Below the pieces are notes generated by a model. The model had not been told where the DNA came from, made no database searches, and worked only from the letters and a program-made list of their open reading frames with translations. A DNA stretch of 64,000 nt from Saprolegnia diclina VS20. Taxonomy: Eukaryota > Oomycota > Saprolegniomycetes > Saprolegniales > Saprolegniaceae. The position numbers and the translations under genes were made by a program. Positions 10,532 through 22,467 of the stretch are shown piece by piece. The stretch's first letter is position 1; each line of letters begins with the position of its first letter. The DNA lies in assembly GCF_000281045.1 (NCBI RefSeq), contig NW_008246082.1, positions 129,279 through 193,278 on the forward strand, in the 5' to 3' direction.

Positions 10532-12319
10532 TTACTGCTGCTGCTGAAAGTTGAAGACGGTGCCCGAGCCGCCCGAGCCAAACGTGAATTGGTGGGCGTT
10601 GGCTGCAGGAGCAGTCTCAACGTCCTCCTCTTCGTCGACACCGCCAAAGTACGTCTCGATGATCGAGAGCGCCTTCTCGTAAATGTCTACAGGGAGACAT
10701 CAGACGCGCACCATGGACGCACTAAGATCTACCATTCTCGTGGTGGTACTGCAGGTTTTGGATCTTGGTGACGCCGTCCTGCTCTTCGATTGCGAGCGCC
10801 ATCGGGTTCTCCACTTCGCCGTTGAGCTCGGCGTGCTGGTGGCCGACGCGCAGAATGTTCTCGAGCGCGTCCAAGCAGACGCAAATGATCTTGCTGTCGG
10901 TCACATCAAGCAGCGCCACAAGCGGCGGGATGCAGCCTATTCATGCCACAGTCGCATTGACGTCACGCATCCACGGCATGAAGGGCGTACCTTGCTGGAC
11001 GAGGTAGACGAGCTGGTCGGGGGTGCCGCCCGACGTCGCGTTCGAGACGGCCCACGCGGCTTCCTTGCGCACCTCAAACTCGCCGTTTGCGAGCAAGTTC
11101 ATGAGCGGCGGGACGACCTGCGAGTCAATGATGGCCTGGATCTGATCCTTGCTGCCGGCCGTAATGTTACTGATGGTCCAGCACGCTTCCTTGCGGATGC
11201 CCTTCTTGGCCGAGTTCAGGAGCGGAAGGAGGCGCACGAGCGCGCCCGAGCGGATGACGAGGTCCGTCTGCATGTCGTCGCCCGTGACAATGTTGCCGAT
11301 CGTACGGAGCGCCGGCGTCTGCACCGACGTGTTGGGGTGCAAAAGGAGCTCAATGAGGCGCGGGACGACGTTGGCTTCAAGGACCGCTTGGATCTTGTGG
11401 TTCTCGCCGTCCGAGAGGTACGAGAGCGCCCAGCACGCGTCCGTGAGCACGTCTTCGTCTTGCGAGTAGATGAGCTGCGCGAGGCTCGGGAGCGCGGGCT
11501 TGACAAATTCAAAGTGGGGCTGCGGCTTGCCGCGGCAAAAGTTGCTCAACGTCCATGTCGCGTTGCGGAGCATGCTCTGCTTGGCGTTCTCCGTGAGCTG
11601 CTGGATGAGCGGCATGAGCGCGCCCGACTGCAAGACAAGGTCGCGGCACGTCGGCGAGTCGCCCGAGATGTTGCCAAGCGCCCAGACGGCCTGCTCGCGC
11701 ACTTCGTCGTTGGGCGACATGAGGAGGCGGACAAAGCGCTCGACCGCGCCGTTCTCAATCACAATGCGCGTGTGCTCCGACGTGCCCGACGCAATGTTTG
11801 TGAGCGCCCACGCCGCCTCAAACTGGAGCTTCGGGTACTGCTCGTAGCTCAAGAAGGACGTAAAGAGCGGGACAACGTTCATGTTGATGACCTCCTGGAT
11901 CGGCGGGTTGTTTTCTACTCCATGTGCATCAATATCGACCTGCAGATATGGATGCTGTCGTACCAATCGAGAGGAGCTTGCGGAACTTGGTGACGGCCGC
12001 GAGCTGCACCTCGACGTCCGACGAATGCACCTGCTCGACCATCTCGGGCAGCTGCTGGAGCTACAAAGAGGAGTGCATGAGCGCCTCGCTTCGTTCAGAG
12101 AATGTCTCGTACGTAGGCCTGGGCACCCGGGGTCCCGCCGGTCATGGCCGTCTCGTCGGCCGTCGTCGCGCCCATGACCATGCGGCGGCGCTGGTTGACC
12201 TGCTCATCCTTCTTCGTCTTGCGGATCATGACCGTGGTCTCTTCCCGGCGGCGACGGGTCTCATCCGTGTCGATACCCTTCTTGTAGTTCTTATGGCGGT
12301 CTCCCGTGGGGCGTTGCAT
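10532..12319 (-). CDS. Importin subunit alpha (karyopherin alpha)
   Basis: Five exons: 12319-12113, 12060-11964, 11914-10991, 10936-10733 and 10686-10532, giving 528 residues, the usual family length. The N-terminus is the arginine/lysine-rich importin-beta-binding domain ('[19 protein letters not shown]'). About ten armadillo repeats follow, with the expected '[17 protein letters not shown]' and repeated W-A-L-x-N-I-x-S/G and N-A-T-W-T-L-S-N motifs that bind classical nuclear localisation signals. The C-terminus ends in an acidic stretch and a Q-rich tail. It is the adaptor that pairs with importin beta to carry NLS cargo into the nucleus. It is transcribed toward the IQ gene on the same strand, 194 bases away. 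Confidence 0.95.
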
Positions 12320-13290
12320 GGCGCTGACTGAGATTTCTCGACTGTGAAGAAGTTTTCACGCGTCCGAACCACCAAGTCTTTTCGGCTGCCTCCTCCCAGA
12401 CGGAGAGCGGTCCCACACCACTTGCTGTTTGTATGTACCGGCACTCTCTCCGAACGCGAGCACTCTCATTTGGTTTTTGTATACTTTAGAGTGGCCGATG
12501 AGAGTGCACGGGAATGCAGGCAGAGATCTTTGCGCCAAGACGCACCCGTTTGTAGGTGCGCTTTTCGAATCAAGAAGAAGCGCAAGGGTCTCTGGCGCCG
12601 CAGACAAGCGACGATGCGTTGATGTATATAGACCACCACAGGCACGAACGAGTCGCTGCGGACTCTCGTGCGATGCGCTCTCGGTACGGAAAAAAGGTCG
12701 TTGTTCAAGGCGCGGGGAAGTAGCAAGGTGCGTTTTTAAATGAGGTGCGTCTTTCGTCATCCGAATGCTTATCCGGTCTTCGAGAAACTGTCCACTTGTC
12801 ACAGCCATCGAACCAGCCTGCGCCTCGGTGGACGGCAGCGACCGATGGGACTCGGCGGGGCACGACCGACCTGGTCGGGCAATGGCAGGTACAATGCGTT
12901 GGTAGCTATTGTATCGATTACGAAGCCAAAGAAGGAAGCTCGCCGAGGCAAGTCCGACCGCTGGGCAGTGGAAAGATCAACGACCGCGTCTTTTTGTCCA
13001 ATCACAGGCCGCATCTGAGTTGGCGCGAAGCATCTTTGGCTGTGCATTGGCCGAGAGATATCCTTGCGCTTCGGATTGGTCGCCACAACGTATTATAACT
13101 CGATACTCGTACTAGAGCTCGTCTAGTCGTCGTCGAGCCATACAACAAGACAGTATAATTACAAGCTCTCCAATTATATTGCACGACGACTATTGATTTC
13201 CGTGGCGTACTTCACTCTTGCCTGTTGCTTGGATTCCGGATACCCAACTGTGTCATTATCCGGAAGGATCCATCTCGCGAGTTTTGACCA
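12320..13290. other. Intergenic between divergent genes, no gene seen
   Basis: No supported gene. It contains TATCCGG (12770-12776), CCGGATA-type copies at 13235-13242 and 13256-13264 just before the next gene, and A/T-rich sequence near 13080-13190. Confidence 0.4.
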
Positions 13291-14375
13291 ACATGGTGCA
13301 CATCGTCCGGCCCGCGTGTACCAAGGGAGACCGCCGTGCCGTCGTCGCTCAGAAGACAGCGTCATGCGCTCTCCACTATGGCGACCCCGTCGCTTGCATC
13401 AACAGCGCGATCGAGCGTCTGGACTGGACGACTCTCCGGGCCGTCCTTGAGGTGCCTGGGAACCCGGGGTATCGCCTTTGCGCCGCGACCGAGGCCGAGT
13501 TCGAGACGTACGTGGCGTCCGAGGACCAGGAGCTCAANNNNNNNNNNNNNNNNNNNNNNNNNNNNNNNNNNNNNNNNNNNNNNNNNNNNNNNNNNNNNNN
13601 NNNNNNNNNNNNNNNNNNNNNNNNNNNNNNNNNNNNNNNNNNNNNNNNNNNNNNNNNNNNNNNNNNNNNNNNNNNNNNNNNNNNNNNNNNNNNNNNNNNN
13701 NNNNNNNNNNNNNNNNNNNNNNNNNNNNNNNNNNNNNNNNNNNNNNNNNNNNNNNNNNNNNNNNNNNNNNNNNNNNNNNNNNNNNNNNNNNNNNNNNNNN
13801 NNNNNNNNNNNNNNNNNNNNNNNNNNNNNNNNNNNNNNNNNNNNNNNNNNNNNNNNNNNNNNNNNNNNNNNNNNNNNGTGCGCCAGTACAAGCTCTTCTC
13901 CTTTGTCAACAACGTGCTCGAGGGCCCGATTCCGGCTGCGGTGGCGCCGATCCCAATCACAGCCGACACACGCGTCACCCTCGACGCCCGGCGACTCTTG
14001 GCGCTACCGCCCCACGCCCGGATCCCTGATGACTTCAACCACGTGGTCGTCCTGCGTCTGAACGATGCACTCCGTTACGCGTGGGGCAGATACCCCCCCC
14101 CGACCATGCTCAAGTCATGGCTCCGTTTTAAGACTTCAGCGGCCCCCCCTTTATACTTCAACTTGATACTGCGCTACCAAACACTACAGCAATATGGGCC
14201 GAGTGTGATTCGTGCTGCTTGTTTGCGAGCGTCGGTCGATTCTCTACATGCCAGAGGCTCGTGCATTCGGAATCGTTCAAGCAAAGGTAACATATATGGC
14301 GCGCCAGTGTTTCGGACCTCGAAATGCTCGAGACCAAGGGGTTTCCCTTGCTCGAGACGCAGAGGCCGCGTGTGA
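13291..14375 (+). CDS. Hypothetical protein interrupted by an assembly gap
   Basis: From ATG 13291 about 82 codons are coherent ('DWTTLRAVLEVPGNPGY', 'EAEFETYVASEDQEL'). Then 340 Ns (13538-13877) intervene. After the gap a further coherent stretch begins 'RQYKLFSFVNNVLEGP' and runs to about 'LRYAWGRYPPP' (14104). There it meets a run of nine C (14093-14101), and 50 bases on a run of seven C. Sequence after these runs no longer looks coding, so the formal stop at 14373-14375 may be the result of a homopolymer frameshift. Whether both sides of the gap belong to one gene is unproven. I recognise no family. Confidence 0.35.
13538..13877. other. Assembly gap (340 N)
   Basis: Unresolved bases inside a hypothetical gene. 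The true length is unknown, so the reading-frame relation across the gap is not informative. Confidence 0.99.
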
Positions 14376-14494
14376 TCCAAGCGACGCAGGGTCTCTCTAC
14401 CACTGCAGTACAAAAACGGATCGTGTTCGTCTGTTCTATCCTACCTCACAATACCTATCTTCTCTGAGCTCTATGTCATCGTCGTCGGGGTGCT

Positions 14495-16273
14495 TTACTC
14501 GTCGTCCTTGAGCTTGGCGAGCGTCGCTTGGTGCGCAATCTCGTACTCCTTCCACGCCTCCTTTTGCCGGTGCGCGACCATGTGATGCTCGAGCACCTCT
14601 TCCATGAGCACCTTGTTGAACTCGGACGACGCGCTGCCGTACGCGGCCGCCTGGAACGCAATCACGAGCTTCGAGATCTCACGACCCGAGAAGCCATCGA
14701 TGCGCGACGCCACCGAGACAAAGTCGTCGTACTCGATGTCCTTGACGACGATCTGCTTGGCCTTCGAGTTGGACTGGAGCAGGTACTTGTCGACGTACTG
14801 CTGGAGCATGCGCACGCGTTCGTCGAGGCCCGGGAGCTGGAACTCGACCATCTCATCGATACGATCGTTGATCGCCCAATCAAACTGCTCGGGCTGGTTG
14901 GACGCAAACACAATCATAAACTTGTCGCTGGCTTCGCCCGTCCGGTACAGGAACGCGTTGAGCGCGTTGCGCATGTCTTCACTCATGACTATAAGAAACA
15001 GAATCAGTCCAGTATTCGAGACGACCATGGAGAGCGTACCGGCGTTCGAGCGCTTCTGCAGGAACGCATCGGCTTCGTCGACAAAGAGGAGGAGACCGCG
15101 GTTCGAGTGCGACGCCCAGTCAAAGAGCTTGTGGATCTCTGTGACACCTTCGCGGCCAAGCGGCGCGACGTCACCGCCCGTGAGGATCGCATACTCGAGG
15201 CCCGAGTGGCGCGCGAGCGCCTTGGCGAAGAGCGTCTTACCCGTACCGGGCGGGCCGTGCAGAAGCAAGTGGCGGAACGGCGCGCGGTTCTTCTTCGTGT
15301 TGAACGTCGAGACCGCGACCGAGCGAAGGCGTTCGTCGAGCTTGGGCTCGAGAACAACGCCCTCGAGCGCGTCCGAGGGTGCGCCCATGCGAAGAAGGCG
15401 CTTCACCGACGGGATCGGGTTGGTCGCGACCTGGAGCGCCGACCGGCGCGAGGTCTCACGGACAAGGCTCGGCTTGCCGAGGCGGGCTTCAATGTAGCGG
15501 CCGGTCACGCTCGTCGAGACTTTGGCCGTATATACACCAAGCGCAAGGAGAGAGAGCGACATGACCGTGGCCGAGAGCTTCTCCGAGTCGCCCAAGAAGG
15601 CCATGACACCCGACCCGACCGTGTCGGACGCGAGCTTGATACCTTCCATGACGGTCTCGCGGTACTCCTTGGCGCGGACGCGCGCTTCCTCGAGATGCAG
15701 ATCGTGGTTCAACCGTTCCTGCTTGATGCGACCTTCGACTTCGGCCGCCACCTTGGCCATCTCCGTCTTGGTGCGGAGCTCGGCTTCGTACTCGAGCGTC
15801 TTGCGGCGCGAGGCTTCCTGGCGCGCAAGCATCTCTTCCTGCTTCTTCATCTCCTGCTCCTTGAAGAGCTTCTGCGCCGCCGCCTGGTCGGCCCACTGCT
15901 TGCGCTTGAGCTGGTCCTGGTACTGCGCGCGGCGCTGGTTGTGTTCAGTCTGCGCTTCCATGTTCTTGCGCGACTCCTCGCCTTCCTTCTGGATGCGCTG
16001 CACTTCGTACGCCTTCGTGAGCGCTTCGTTCTCCTTGACCTTGGCCTGGTACTCCATCTGCTTGGTCGTCTCGGTCTCCTTGGCCAAGTTAAAGGCTTCC
16101 TTGGCGTACTTGGACTTTTCAAGGTCGCGGGCCGCCTTGGCCGCGCGCTCGAGGCCCGACGGGTCGAACGAGTAGCCGTTGTTGCTACCGCCGCTCGAGG
16201 CCTGAGCGGGCGCCGCAGGGGCAGGGGTGGCAGCGTTGGCCGGGGTCTCCTTGCGTCCGCCAAAGCCAAACAT
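14495..16273 (-). CDS. ATAD3-like mitochondrial AAA ATPase
   Basis: Two exons, 16273-15040 and 14988-14495, about 575 residues. The start ATG gives 'MFGFGGRKETP', as in ATAD3 proteins. A glycine/proline-rich N-terminus and long coiled coil (residues about 45-215) are followed by a membrane segment ('VMSLSLLALGVYTAKV') and an AAA module. The module has Walker A 'GPPGTGKT' near residue 340, Walker B 'LLLFVDEAD' near 400, and the family stretch 'NAFLYRTGEASDKFM' with 'SNQPEQFDWAINDRIDEMV'. ATAD3 spans the mitochondrial inner membrane and supports nucleoid, cristae and lipid organisation. The 51-bp intron is a multiple of three with no stop in frame, so its retention would insert 17 residues after Walker B. 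Confidence 0.93.
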   Translation of the reverse strand: MFGFGGRKETPANAATPAPAAPAQASSGGSNNGYSFDPSGLERAAKAARDLEKSKYAKEAFNLAKETETTKQMEYQAKVKENEALTKAYEVQRIQKEGEESRKNMEAQTEHNQRRAQYQDQLKRKQWADQAAAQKLFKEQEMKKQEEMLARQEASRRKTLEYEAELRTKTEMAKVAAEVEGRIKQERLNHDLHLEEARVRAKEYRETVMEGIKLASDTVGSGVMAFLGDSEKLSATVMSLSLLALGVYTAKVSTSVTGRYIEARLGKPSLVRETSRRSALQVATNPIPSVKRLLRMGAPSDALEGVVLEPKLDERLRSVAVSTFNTKKNRAPFRHLLLHGPPGTGKTLFAKALARHSGLEYAILTGGDVAPLGREGVTEIHKLFDWASHSNRGLLLFVDEADAFLQKRSNAGTLSMVVSNTGLILFLIVMSEDMRNALNAFLYRTGEASDKFMIVFASNQPEQFDWAINDRIDEMVEFQLPGLDERVRMLQQYVDKYLLQSNSKAKQIVVKDIEYDDFVSVASRIDGFSGREISKLVIAFQAAAYGSASSEFNKVLMEEVLEHHMVAHRQKEAWKEYEIAHQATLAKLKDDE

Positions 16274-17410
16274 GATGCGCGGTACGATGAATCTTCTGGA
16301 ATAAGGGCTCTGGGCACCAACAAAACACGAGGGGGGATGGTCCAACTGCAACTCGCATTTAATGACCTTATCTTTTGTATGGAATGTGAAATGTTGGAAT
16401 AAAAATAGTGATTGGCCGAGTCGTCCACCGCCGCCAGTGGACTAAACGCACCCAACGTGCGATTGCACCAGTCTGGCGCCACGCGCAAGGACATGCACGG
16501 CCTCGCCTGTCGTCAACGACGCCTTGCACAAGGATGCCCATGTCTACTAGGTAGCACCATAGCAATACATGCACCGCGTCTGCAAAGGCGATCCTTGTCA
16601 AAATGGGCATGGCGTCCGTCGAGCCACAGGAAAGTTGGGTGTTTTTACTGCGCTGGTTGCGCCAGCTTGTGGCGCAGCTTCCGAACCGCACCGAACGCGG
16701 CGCGGCGGCTTCGATCTGCGTCGGTCCTTGTATCGCATGGGAAAGGCCGAGCCAATGACGCGACGAAGGCAGTGCCAACTGAGTCAGCACCAGCACCGTC
16801 CTTCTTGATGAGCTTGCTGGAGCTGCAGTCGCTCACAGGAGCGCCGTCCAGGAGACACCAAGTGCCCAAATCATTGCCGCCCAGTGGACGCACAAAAGGT
16901 ACATGTATTCGCTGACAATGCCCGAGCGAATGAGGTCGATGTGATGAGCCCATGCTGAATGCGTTGCGACTTCATGGCTTTGGCATCACTTCGAGTACGA
17001 CACCGCCACGGCCGGGCGACTGTTTGTCTCGCCCTGGCGCTCGTGGTCGCCATCTCGAGACAACTCTCTTCGACGCCGTCGAGTCCCAATGCGATCTTAT
17101 TCCAAGTCTGCAACCACACAGGTTTCTTTCCTGTGACCTTGGATGCAACAGCGAAAGCAAAGAAGGGCCGGCTCTCGCCTTTCGACCGAGCCGTTTCGTT
17201 GGACGCTAGCGTCGTCGTTGCGCATCAAGCGTACCAACTTGGGCACGACCCGCTTATCCGACGCGGCGCAAGAACAAGGAGGCAACATCACAGAACGTAG
17301 TGGAATCAACGGCGTCGTATTACATGGTCCAGCCATGGCCCGTGAGGGCACATGACCTTTTCAAACTCGGCCCGTGACCCCTCACCCTGATCTAAAACTA
17401 GATCCATCGC
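16274..17410. other. Intergenic, possible decayed coding remnant
   Basis: No supported gene. An inverted CCAAT box (16411-16415) lies upstream of the ATAD3 start. Around 16800-16960 the minus strand reads as about 45 protein-like residues ('IRSGIVSEYMYLLCVHW') before a stop, possibly an old gene remnant, but nothing extends it. Confidence 0.3.
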
Positions 17411-17867
17411 TTACTCTTCGACGTTTTCGGTGTGCGTGCCCTTGTACGTGGCGACCTGGACGTGCTGGACGAGCGTGTAGAGCTTCTCCTTGGCGTTCTC
17501 GTCGTCGTTGCGCTTGCGCGAGAGACGGACGCGGACGCGGTACGGGATGTTGCGCACACCCTGCGACCAGATGAACTTGTTCAACTTGGCGTCGATGCGG
17601 ACATCCGCCGTCTTCATGGCCTTCTGGGCGAACGACTTGATTTCGCGGACGGCCTTGGGGGCCTTCTTCTTGAAGGTACTAAGTGCTCGTTAAGGAAGTC
17701 TCCAAGGTGGGAGCTACAGAGAGGAGCTTTGGAAAAGACATGCAGATAAGAGAGCGTCAAAAAGGATACGCGCCATGGAGACGCTTGTGGAGGTTGATCG
17801 TGTAGTCACGCGAGATGACGTCGGCGACGACCGTCTTGGTGTGCTTCTTGGTGTTTTCCTTGGCCAT
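17411..17867 (-). CDS. RPL31: 60S ribosomal protein L31 (eL31)
   Basis: Two exons, 17867-17770 and 17678-17411, join in phase to 121 residues, the normal size for eL31. The N-terminus ('[19 protein letters not shown]') leads to '[19 protein letters not shown]' across the splice, then '[16 protein letters not shown]', '[19 protein letters not shown]' and '[19 protein letters not shown]', all diagnostic. It is a structural protein near the exit tunnel of the cytosolic large ribosomal subunit. CCAAT boxes at 17910, 17941 and 17986 and two CCGGAT elements (18010-18034) lie just upstream, fitting a strongly expressed gene. Confidence 0.96.
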
Positions 17868-19442
17868 TGTGATGCGACTTGAGCTCAGAAGGGTGAGTTT
17901 TGGAGTAGGCCAATCAGCCCAACTCGAGAAACCACGACGACCAATACTTTTTCACACCAGTCATTTGCCACCACGCCGCAGATAACCAATCAACGACCAG
18001 CATCACAACTCCGGATAATTTCATTTTATCCGGACCCGCCCGTTTTCAAAATACAGAGCCTCGTTTTGGAGTTGCTGTGCAGGACGATCCTAGCGCGATC
18101 AGAAGCAACAAGCGGGGACGCCCCGTGCTGCTATTGAAGCTACTTGTCAAGCTGGAATAAACGACATCCGACGATCTGTAAAAGAAGAGGCTTTCTTTTG
18201 GGAGAGCATGTCGAATTGCCGTTTGTACGAACGATACGTGTGGAGTGGAGGCAAGCTCCTGCAGTTGTGTGCTAACAGGTTGAACCAGGTCGAACACGAA
18301 AGGCTGTCGACATAGCTGATCTTGTTTTGTCTTGTGGCCAGTCTAATGCAGTCCATGCACGTAACGTATTAATAGCTTGGCTTTCCCACTGCAGACGAGA
18401 TCGACGACCATATCCAAGGCAAATGAACGGGCGCTTGTTCAGCAGCAGAGCCATATCTCTTGGCTCCACTCTTCCTACAACCAATAGCACTGCTTTGGAG
18501 AAAAACTTGTTGGGATATTGGATCCGCTGCATTGCAACTGCGCAGCATGTTGACGAGCAATGCAATCGCAGCGCTCAACTATATAACGTGCTTGTGGGTC
18601 CAAGCGGTAGCTTATGCAAGCAGAAGCCTCGTCGCAACAGTTGTAGACAGTCTTTGATTTCGCGCAAGCCACAAGACAACACGCGTTACCGGAGCCGAGT
18701 GGCATGCAGCCAAAGTTGTTGTTCTACGACGAGAGCTATGCAAGGTCAAAGCACTATCGTACTATGTATCAACCGACCTCATAATCGATGGAAAGATCTC
18801 CCAGACAACGAGAAGTGCCAAAGGAACTACAAGCAAGCTTGACATGATCATGACCACGAGGGACATCGCCCTAAGTGTATACCCTCACACACAACTTGCA
18901 CCAGATCTGCTACGACAAGGTACAGTACCAAGGAGCGTTCGTCGTAGTAAGTTAGTACAATGCGCAATAGCCATATCGAACGCCATAGCGCTTGCAAAGG
19001 AGAAAAGCCTGTCATACTACCGGTACTGTAGTAGTGCAGATAGTAGCTGGCACTCGATAAGCTCTGGTATGCTGGCACCAGCGAGGGTAATAAGCTTTGG
19101 CAGAGTGCGACACTCTGTCCTTGCCTCGCTTGCGCGGGCTAACGTAGACCGCGAATGGTGCTAACGTTATTAGACTGGTGGTGCTGTTTGCGCTCGCCGC
19201 TCTGCGTGGCCTTTGTCGCAGCTTGGGCACCCGCAAGAACTTGTTGCGATGTGGCAATCCAGTGTATCCGTAGATCATCCGGATATGCGTCTGGTGGATT
19301 TCGCGTCAAAATTGAAAATGCAGCGGCTTTTTCACGGTGCTTCGTCCATGATCATCATCATCTTCCTGCTCATGGCCGTCTTCTCGTAGCTCCGGCAGGC
19401 CGGCGTCTCTGGCCGCGCGCTGCTTCTGCATGGTCGCGCTCG
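17868..19442. other. Long intergenic stretch
   Basis: About 1.6 kb without a supportable gene. The left 170 bases look like the RPL31 promoter. ATCCGGATA at 19277-19285 precedes the aspartyl-tRNA synthetase. Scattered open frames between 18300 and 19150 have compositions unlike the genes here. Confidence 0.45.
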
Positions 19443-21587
19443 ATGGCCTCGTCCAGCGACGCTACCCTTGCGACGCAGGACTTTCGCACGCACACGTGCG
19501 GCGCGCTGCGCGAAGGCGACGTCGGCAGCAGCATCAAGCTCTCCGGTTGGGTCGATGCTGTGCGCGCGTTCGGGCCGCTCACGTTTGTGTCGCTTCGCGA
19601 TCGACATGGCACGACGCAGCTCGTGTTCTCGGACGAACGCGTCGAGGCCGCTAACCAGCTCAAGCCCGAGTCAGTGATCCGCGTCACCGGCGCCGTGCGC
19701 GAGCGCCCAGACAACATGCGCAACGCCAACATGGCCACGGGTGCGATCGAGGTCGTCGTCGACAGCGTCGAGACGCTCAACACGTGCGCGCAGCTGCCCA
19801 TCCAGGTACACCTGCTCCACGCTCCAGCGATGGCATCTCATGCGAGTAGGTGAGCACGGGCTCGGACGTTGCGACGGAAGAGACGCGGCTGCGCCACCGA
19901 TACCTGGACCTGCGCCGCGCCTCATTGCAGCAAAACCTCGCCGTTCGCTCCAAGGTGGCCATGACAGGTATCAACATCTTGTTGTATGTACTCCACACGA
20001 CATGACTACTCATTAGCGCGCAACTACTTGTGCGACCAGGGTTTTCTCGAAATCGAGACGCCGACGCTCTTCAAGAGCACGCCCGAAGGCGCCCGCGAGT
20101 TCCTCGTGCCCACGCGCACTAAGAACCAGTTTTACGCGCTCACGCAGAGCCCGCAGCAGTACAAGCAGGTACTACACCAACGCGTCGTCGCCATCCTTTC
20201 CGTGATTTCACACGACAGTCGTAGCTGCTCATGGTCGGCGGCTTGGACCGGTACTTTCAGCTCGCGCGCTGCTACCGTGACGAAGGCGGTCGGGCCGATC
20301 GCCAGCCCGAGTTTACCCAGATCGATCTCGAAATGTCGTTTGTCAACCAGCACGACATCATGGGCATGATCGAGGTACATGATGGCACGCATGCTGATGG
20401 TCGCGACAACTGTATTTAGGGCATGGTCAAGCAGATCTGGCACGGCGCCAACGCCTCGATCGATATGGCGACGCCGTTCCCGATCATGAGCTTTGACGAG
20501 GCCATGGACCGCTTTGGCGTCGATAAGCCCGACACGCGTTACGGCCTCGAGATGCACGACGTCCACGCGCACATGCCCAAGGACGTCTTTGGCGACGCAC
20601 CGGTAGTGCGCGCGATCAACGTCAAGCAGCTCGGTCTGCACGGCTTCTCGCGCAAGGACATTAGCGAGCTGGAAGCGCTCTCAAAGCGCCTCTCGGTCGA
20701 TGGCAAGGGCGCGTTTGTCGTCAAGGTCGACGAGGTACATATGACGACGCCTTGGGATCTTGAGCCAACGTGGAGTAGGGCAAAGCGTGGAAGTCGTCGC
20801 TGGCCAAGAAGCTCTCGGACGACCAGCTGACAGCGCTCAACACGGCCTTGGACGTGGACGCGGGCGACGTGCTTCTTCTTGCGTCGGGCTCGTACGCCTC
20901 GGTCTGCACGCTTCTCGGACGCATGCGTATCCAGTGTGCGCAGATGCTGTACGCCAAGGGGTTTCTCCAGAAGGAGCTCGACCCGTTCAACTACCACCAC
21001 CTCTGGGTCGTGGACTTTCCCATGTTTGAACTCGACGAAGGCGGGAACGGGCTCTCAGCGACGCACCATCCGTTCACGGCGCCCCAGGCCGCGCACCTCC
21101 CGGCGCTGCAAGCGCTTCTGGCGACCAAGCACAATGCGTGGGAAGACGACGCGATGCAAGCCGCGCTCCTCAACATCAAGGCGCAGCACTTTGACTTGGT
21201 CTGCAACGGCTGGGAGCTCGGCGGTGGCTCGATCCGTCTTCACTCGATGGACCTCCAGAATGCTGTCCTGCAGCAAGTGCTCAACTTGCCCGAGGTGCAG
21301 AAGAAGAGCTTTGAGCACCTTCTAAACGCGCTTGGCCACGGCGCCCCGCCCCACGGTGGCATTGCCTTGGGCCTCGACCGGCTGGTCGCGATCCTCTGCG
21401 GCGCGTCGAGGTACTTGTGTCGCATTTGAGATGCATCACCGCACTCACGCCATGTAGCTTGCGCGATGTGATTGCATTTCCAAAGTCGACGACCGGCAAC
21501 GAGCTCATGACCGGATCGCCCGGCCCCGTCACGCCCGAGCAGCTCCTCGAGTACCACATTGCCGTGAACCAGGCGACGACCGCATAG
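19443..21587 (+). CDS. Aspartyl-tRNA synthetase, bacterial/mitochondrial type
   Basis: Seven exons: 19443-19805, 19850-19967, 20017-20168, 20225-20374, 20420-20734, 20779-21410 and 21458-21587, 619 residues. An anticodon-binding OB fold ('[20 protein letters not shown]', '[10 protein letters not shown]') comes first. Class II motifs follow: motif 2 '[20 protein letters not shown]', with '[10 protein letters not shown]', and motif 3 '[17 protein letters not shown]' then '[11 protein letters not shown]'. A GAD insertion domain sits between motifs 2 and 3. This insertion marks the bacterial type, so the enzyme probably charges mitochondrial tRNA-Asp. The start is uncertain: the frame is open upstream to ATG 19155, and an arginine-rich, presequence-like stretch ('APAGRRLWPRAASAWSRS') lies directly before 19443. 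Confidence 0.92.
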
Positions 21588-22467
21588 AGACGATGATACA
21601 AACACTACACGTGGCAACCAAATGAGCGTGTAGCCGGCAGACGAACGACGAACTTTCGCTTGAACGTTGGTGTTGGATGGTCCAAGGATCGCGCGCTTCA
21701 ACACCTAAAGTGTCCCACCCTACCGCTCCCCACGAGCCTGCAGTTCCCACCCGCAGCGCATCCCGCGCCACCAGGTGCTGCCGGCCATGGGCCCACCACA
21801 GCCCCCACCACATTGCATACTCGCGCGTAGGCGTTGAGGTCATGCGCTCTGTTCCTGGCAGCGTCCTCGCACGTGGATCACTACCGGAAGCCAGTTCCGC
21901 ATCATCCTGCAAGCTGCCAGCTGGGCGTCATGGGATGGACGCCCATCGCCAAGCGCCTCGCGTAGTCGTCCCACATAGCAGTGTGTATGGAGCTCGTACC
22001 TTGCATCGTCTGCATCAGTAGTAGCGCATGATCTTCCATGCGTCGTCGTCCATGCGTCTCCTGCATGCAGCATATCTTGTGGCCAGGACAGCGCCATCGT
22101 GCCAGCCTCTGAGCGGCCGCCACGAGGGCATGACGCAATCACATATCAACGGTTTCTTCTATATGTCTCAAATGCCTCTCTCTTTCTCTATACTGTCTCT
22201 ATTAACATCTTTGAACAAGTATAAAATCTGTTTCGAGACGGTGGTGAGAATACTATAAATACCGCCTTCAACGTGCAATTTATTGATCCCGATACAAAGA
22301 ATAAATGAGAATAAAAATAGCCCAATAAAATACATTGCCTTGGCTCGGATGGAACATTCGAAGCCAGCCTTTCTGCCACGCCAGAGTGGCTTTTGCATCC
22401 AACCAAACCCGGTGGAGGCACGTTCCTGCCTCGCGCCTGCGCCTCCCACGTACCCACCCGAGTAGCT
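21588..22467. other. Intergenic, no gene seen
   Basis: The part from 22140 to 22330 is A/T-rich and probably holds the methionine synthase promoter; nothing else was supported. Confidence 0.45.

Noticed and set aside
10683-11993. 436-codon plus-strand frame over importin alpha
   Set aside because: Repetitive Arg/Asp/Val composition mirrors the armadillo codons of the sense strand; not a gene.
14528-16402. 624-codon open frame antisense to ATAD3
   Set aside because: Codon-bias shadow: G/C-rich third positions on one strand remove stops on the other; composition is Arg/Leu/Val-heavy with no domain, and ATAD3 is unambiguous.
18327-18842. 171-codon frame in the 18 kb intergenic region, considered as a retroelement remnant
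   Set aside because: No reverse transcriptase, integrase or protease motif on either strand.
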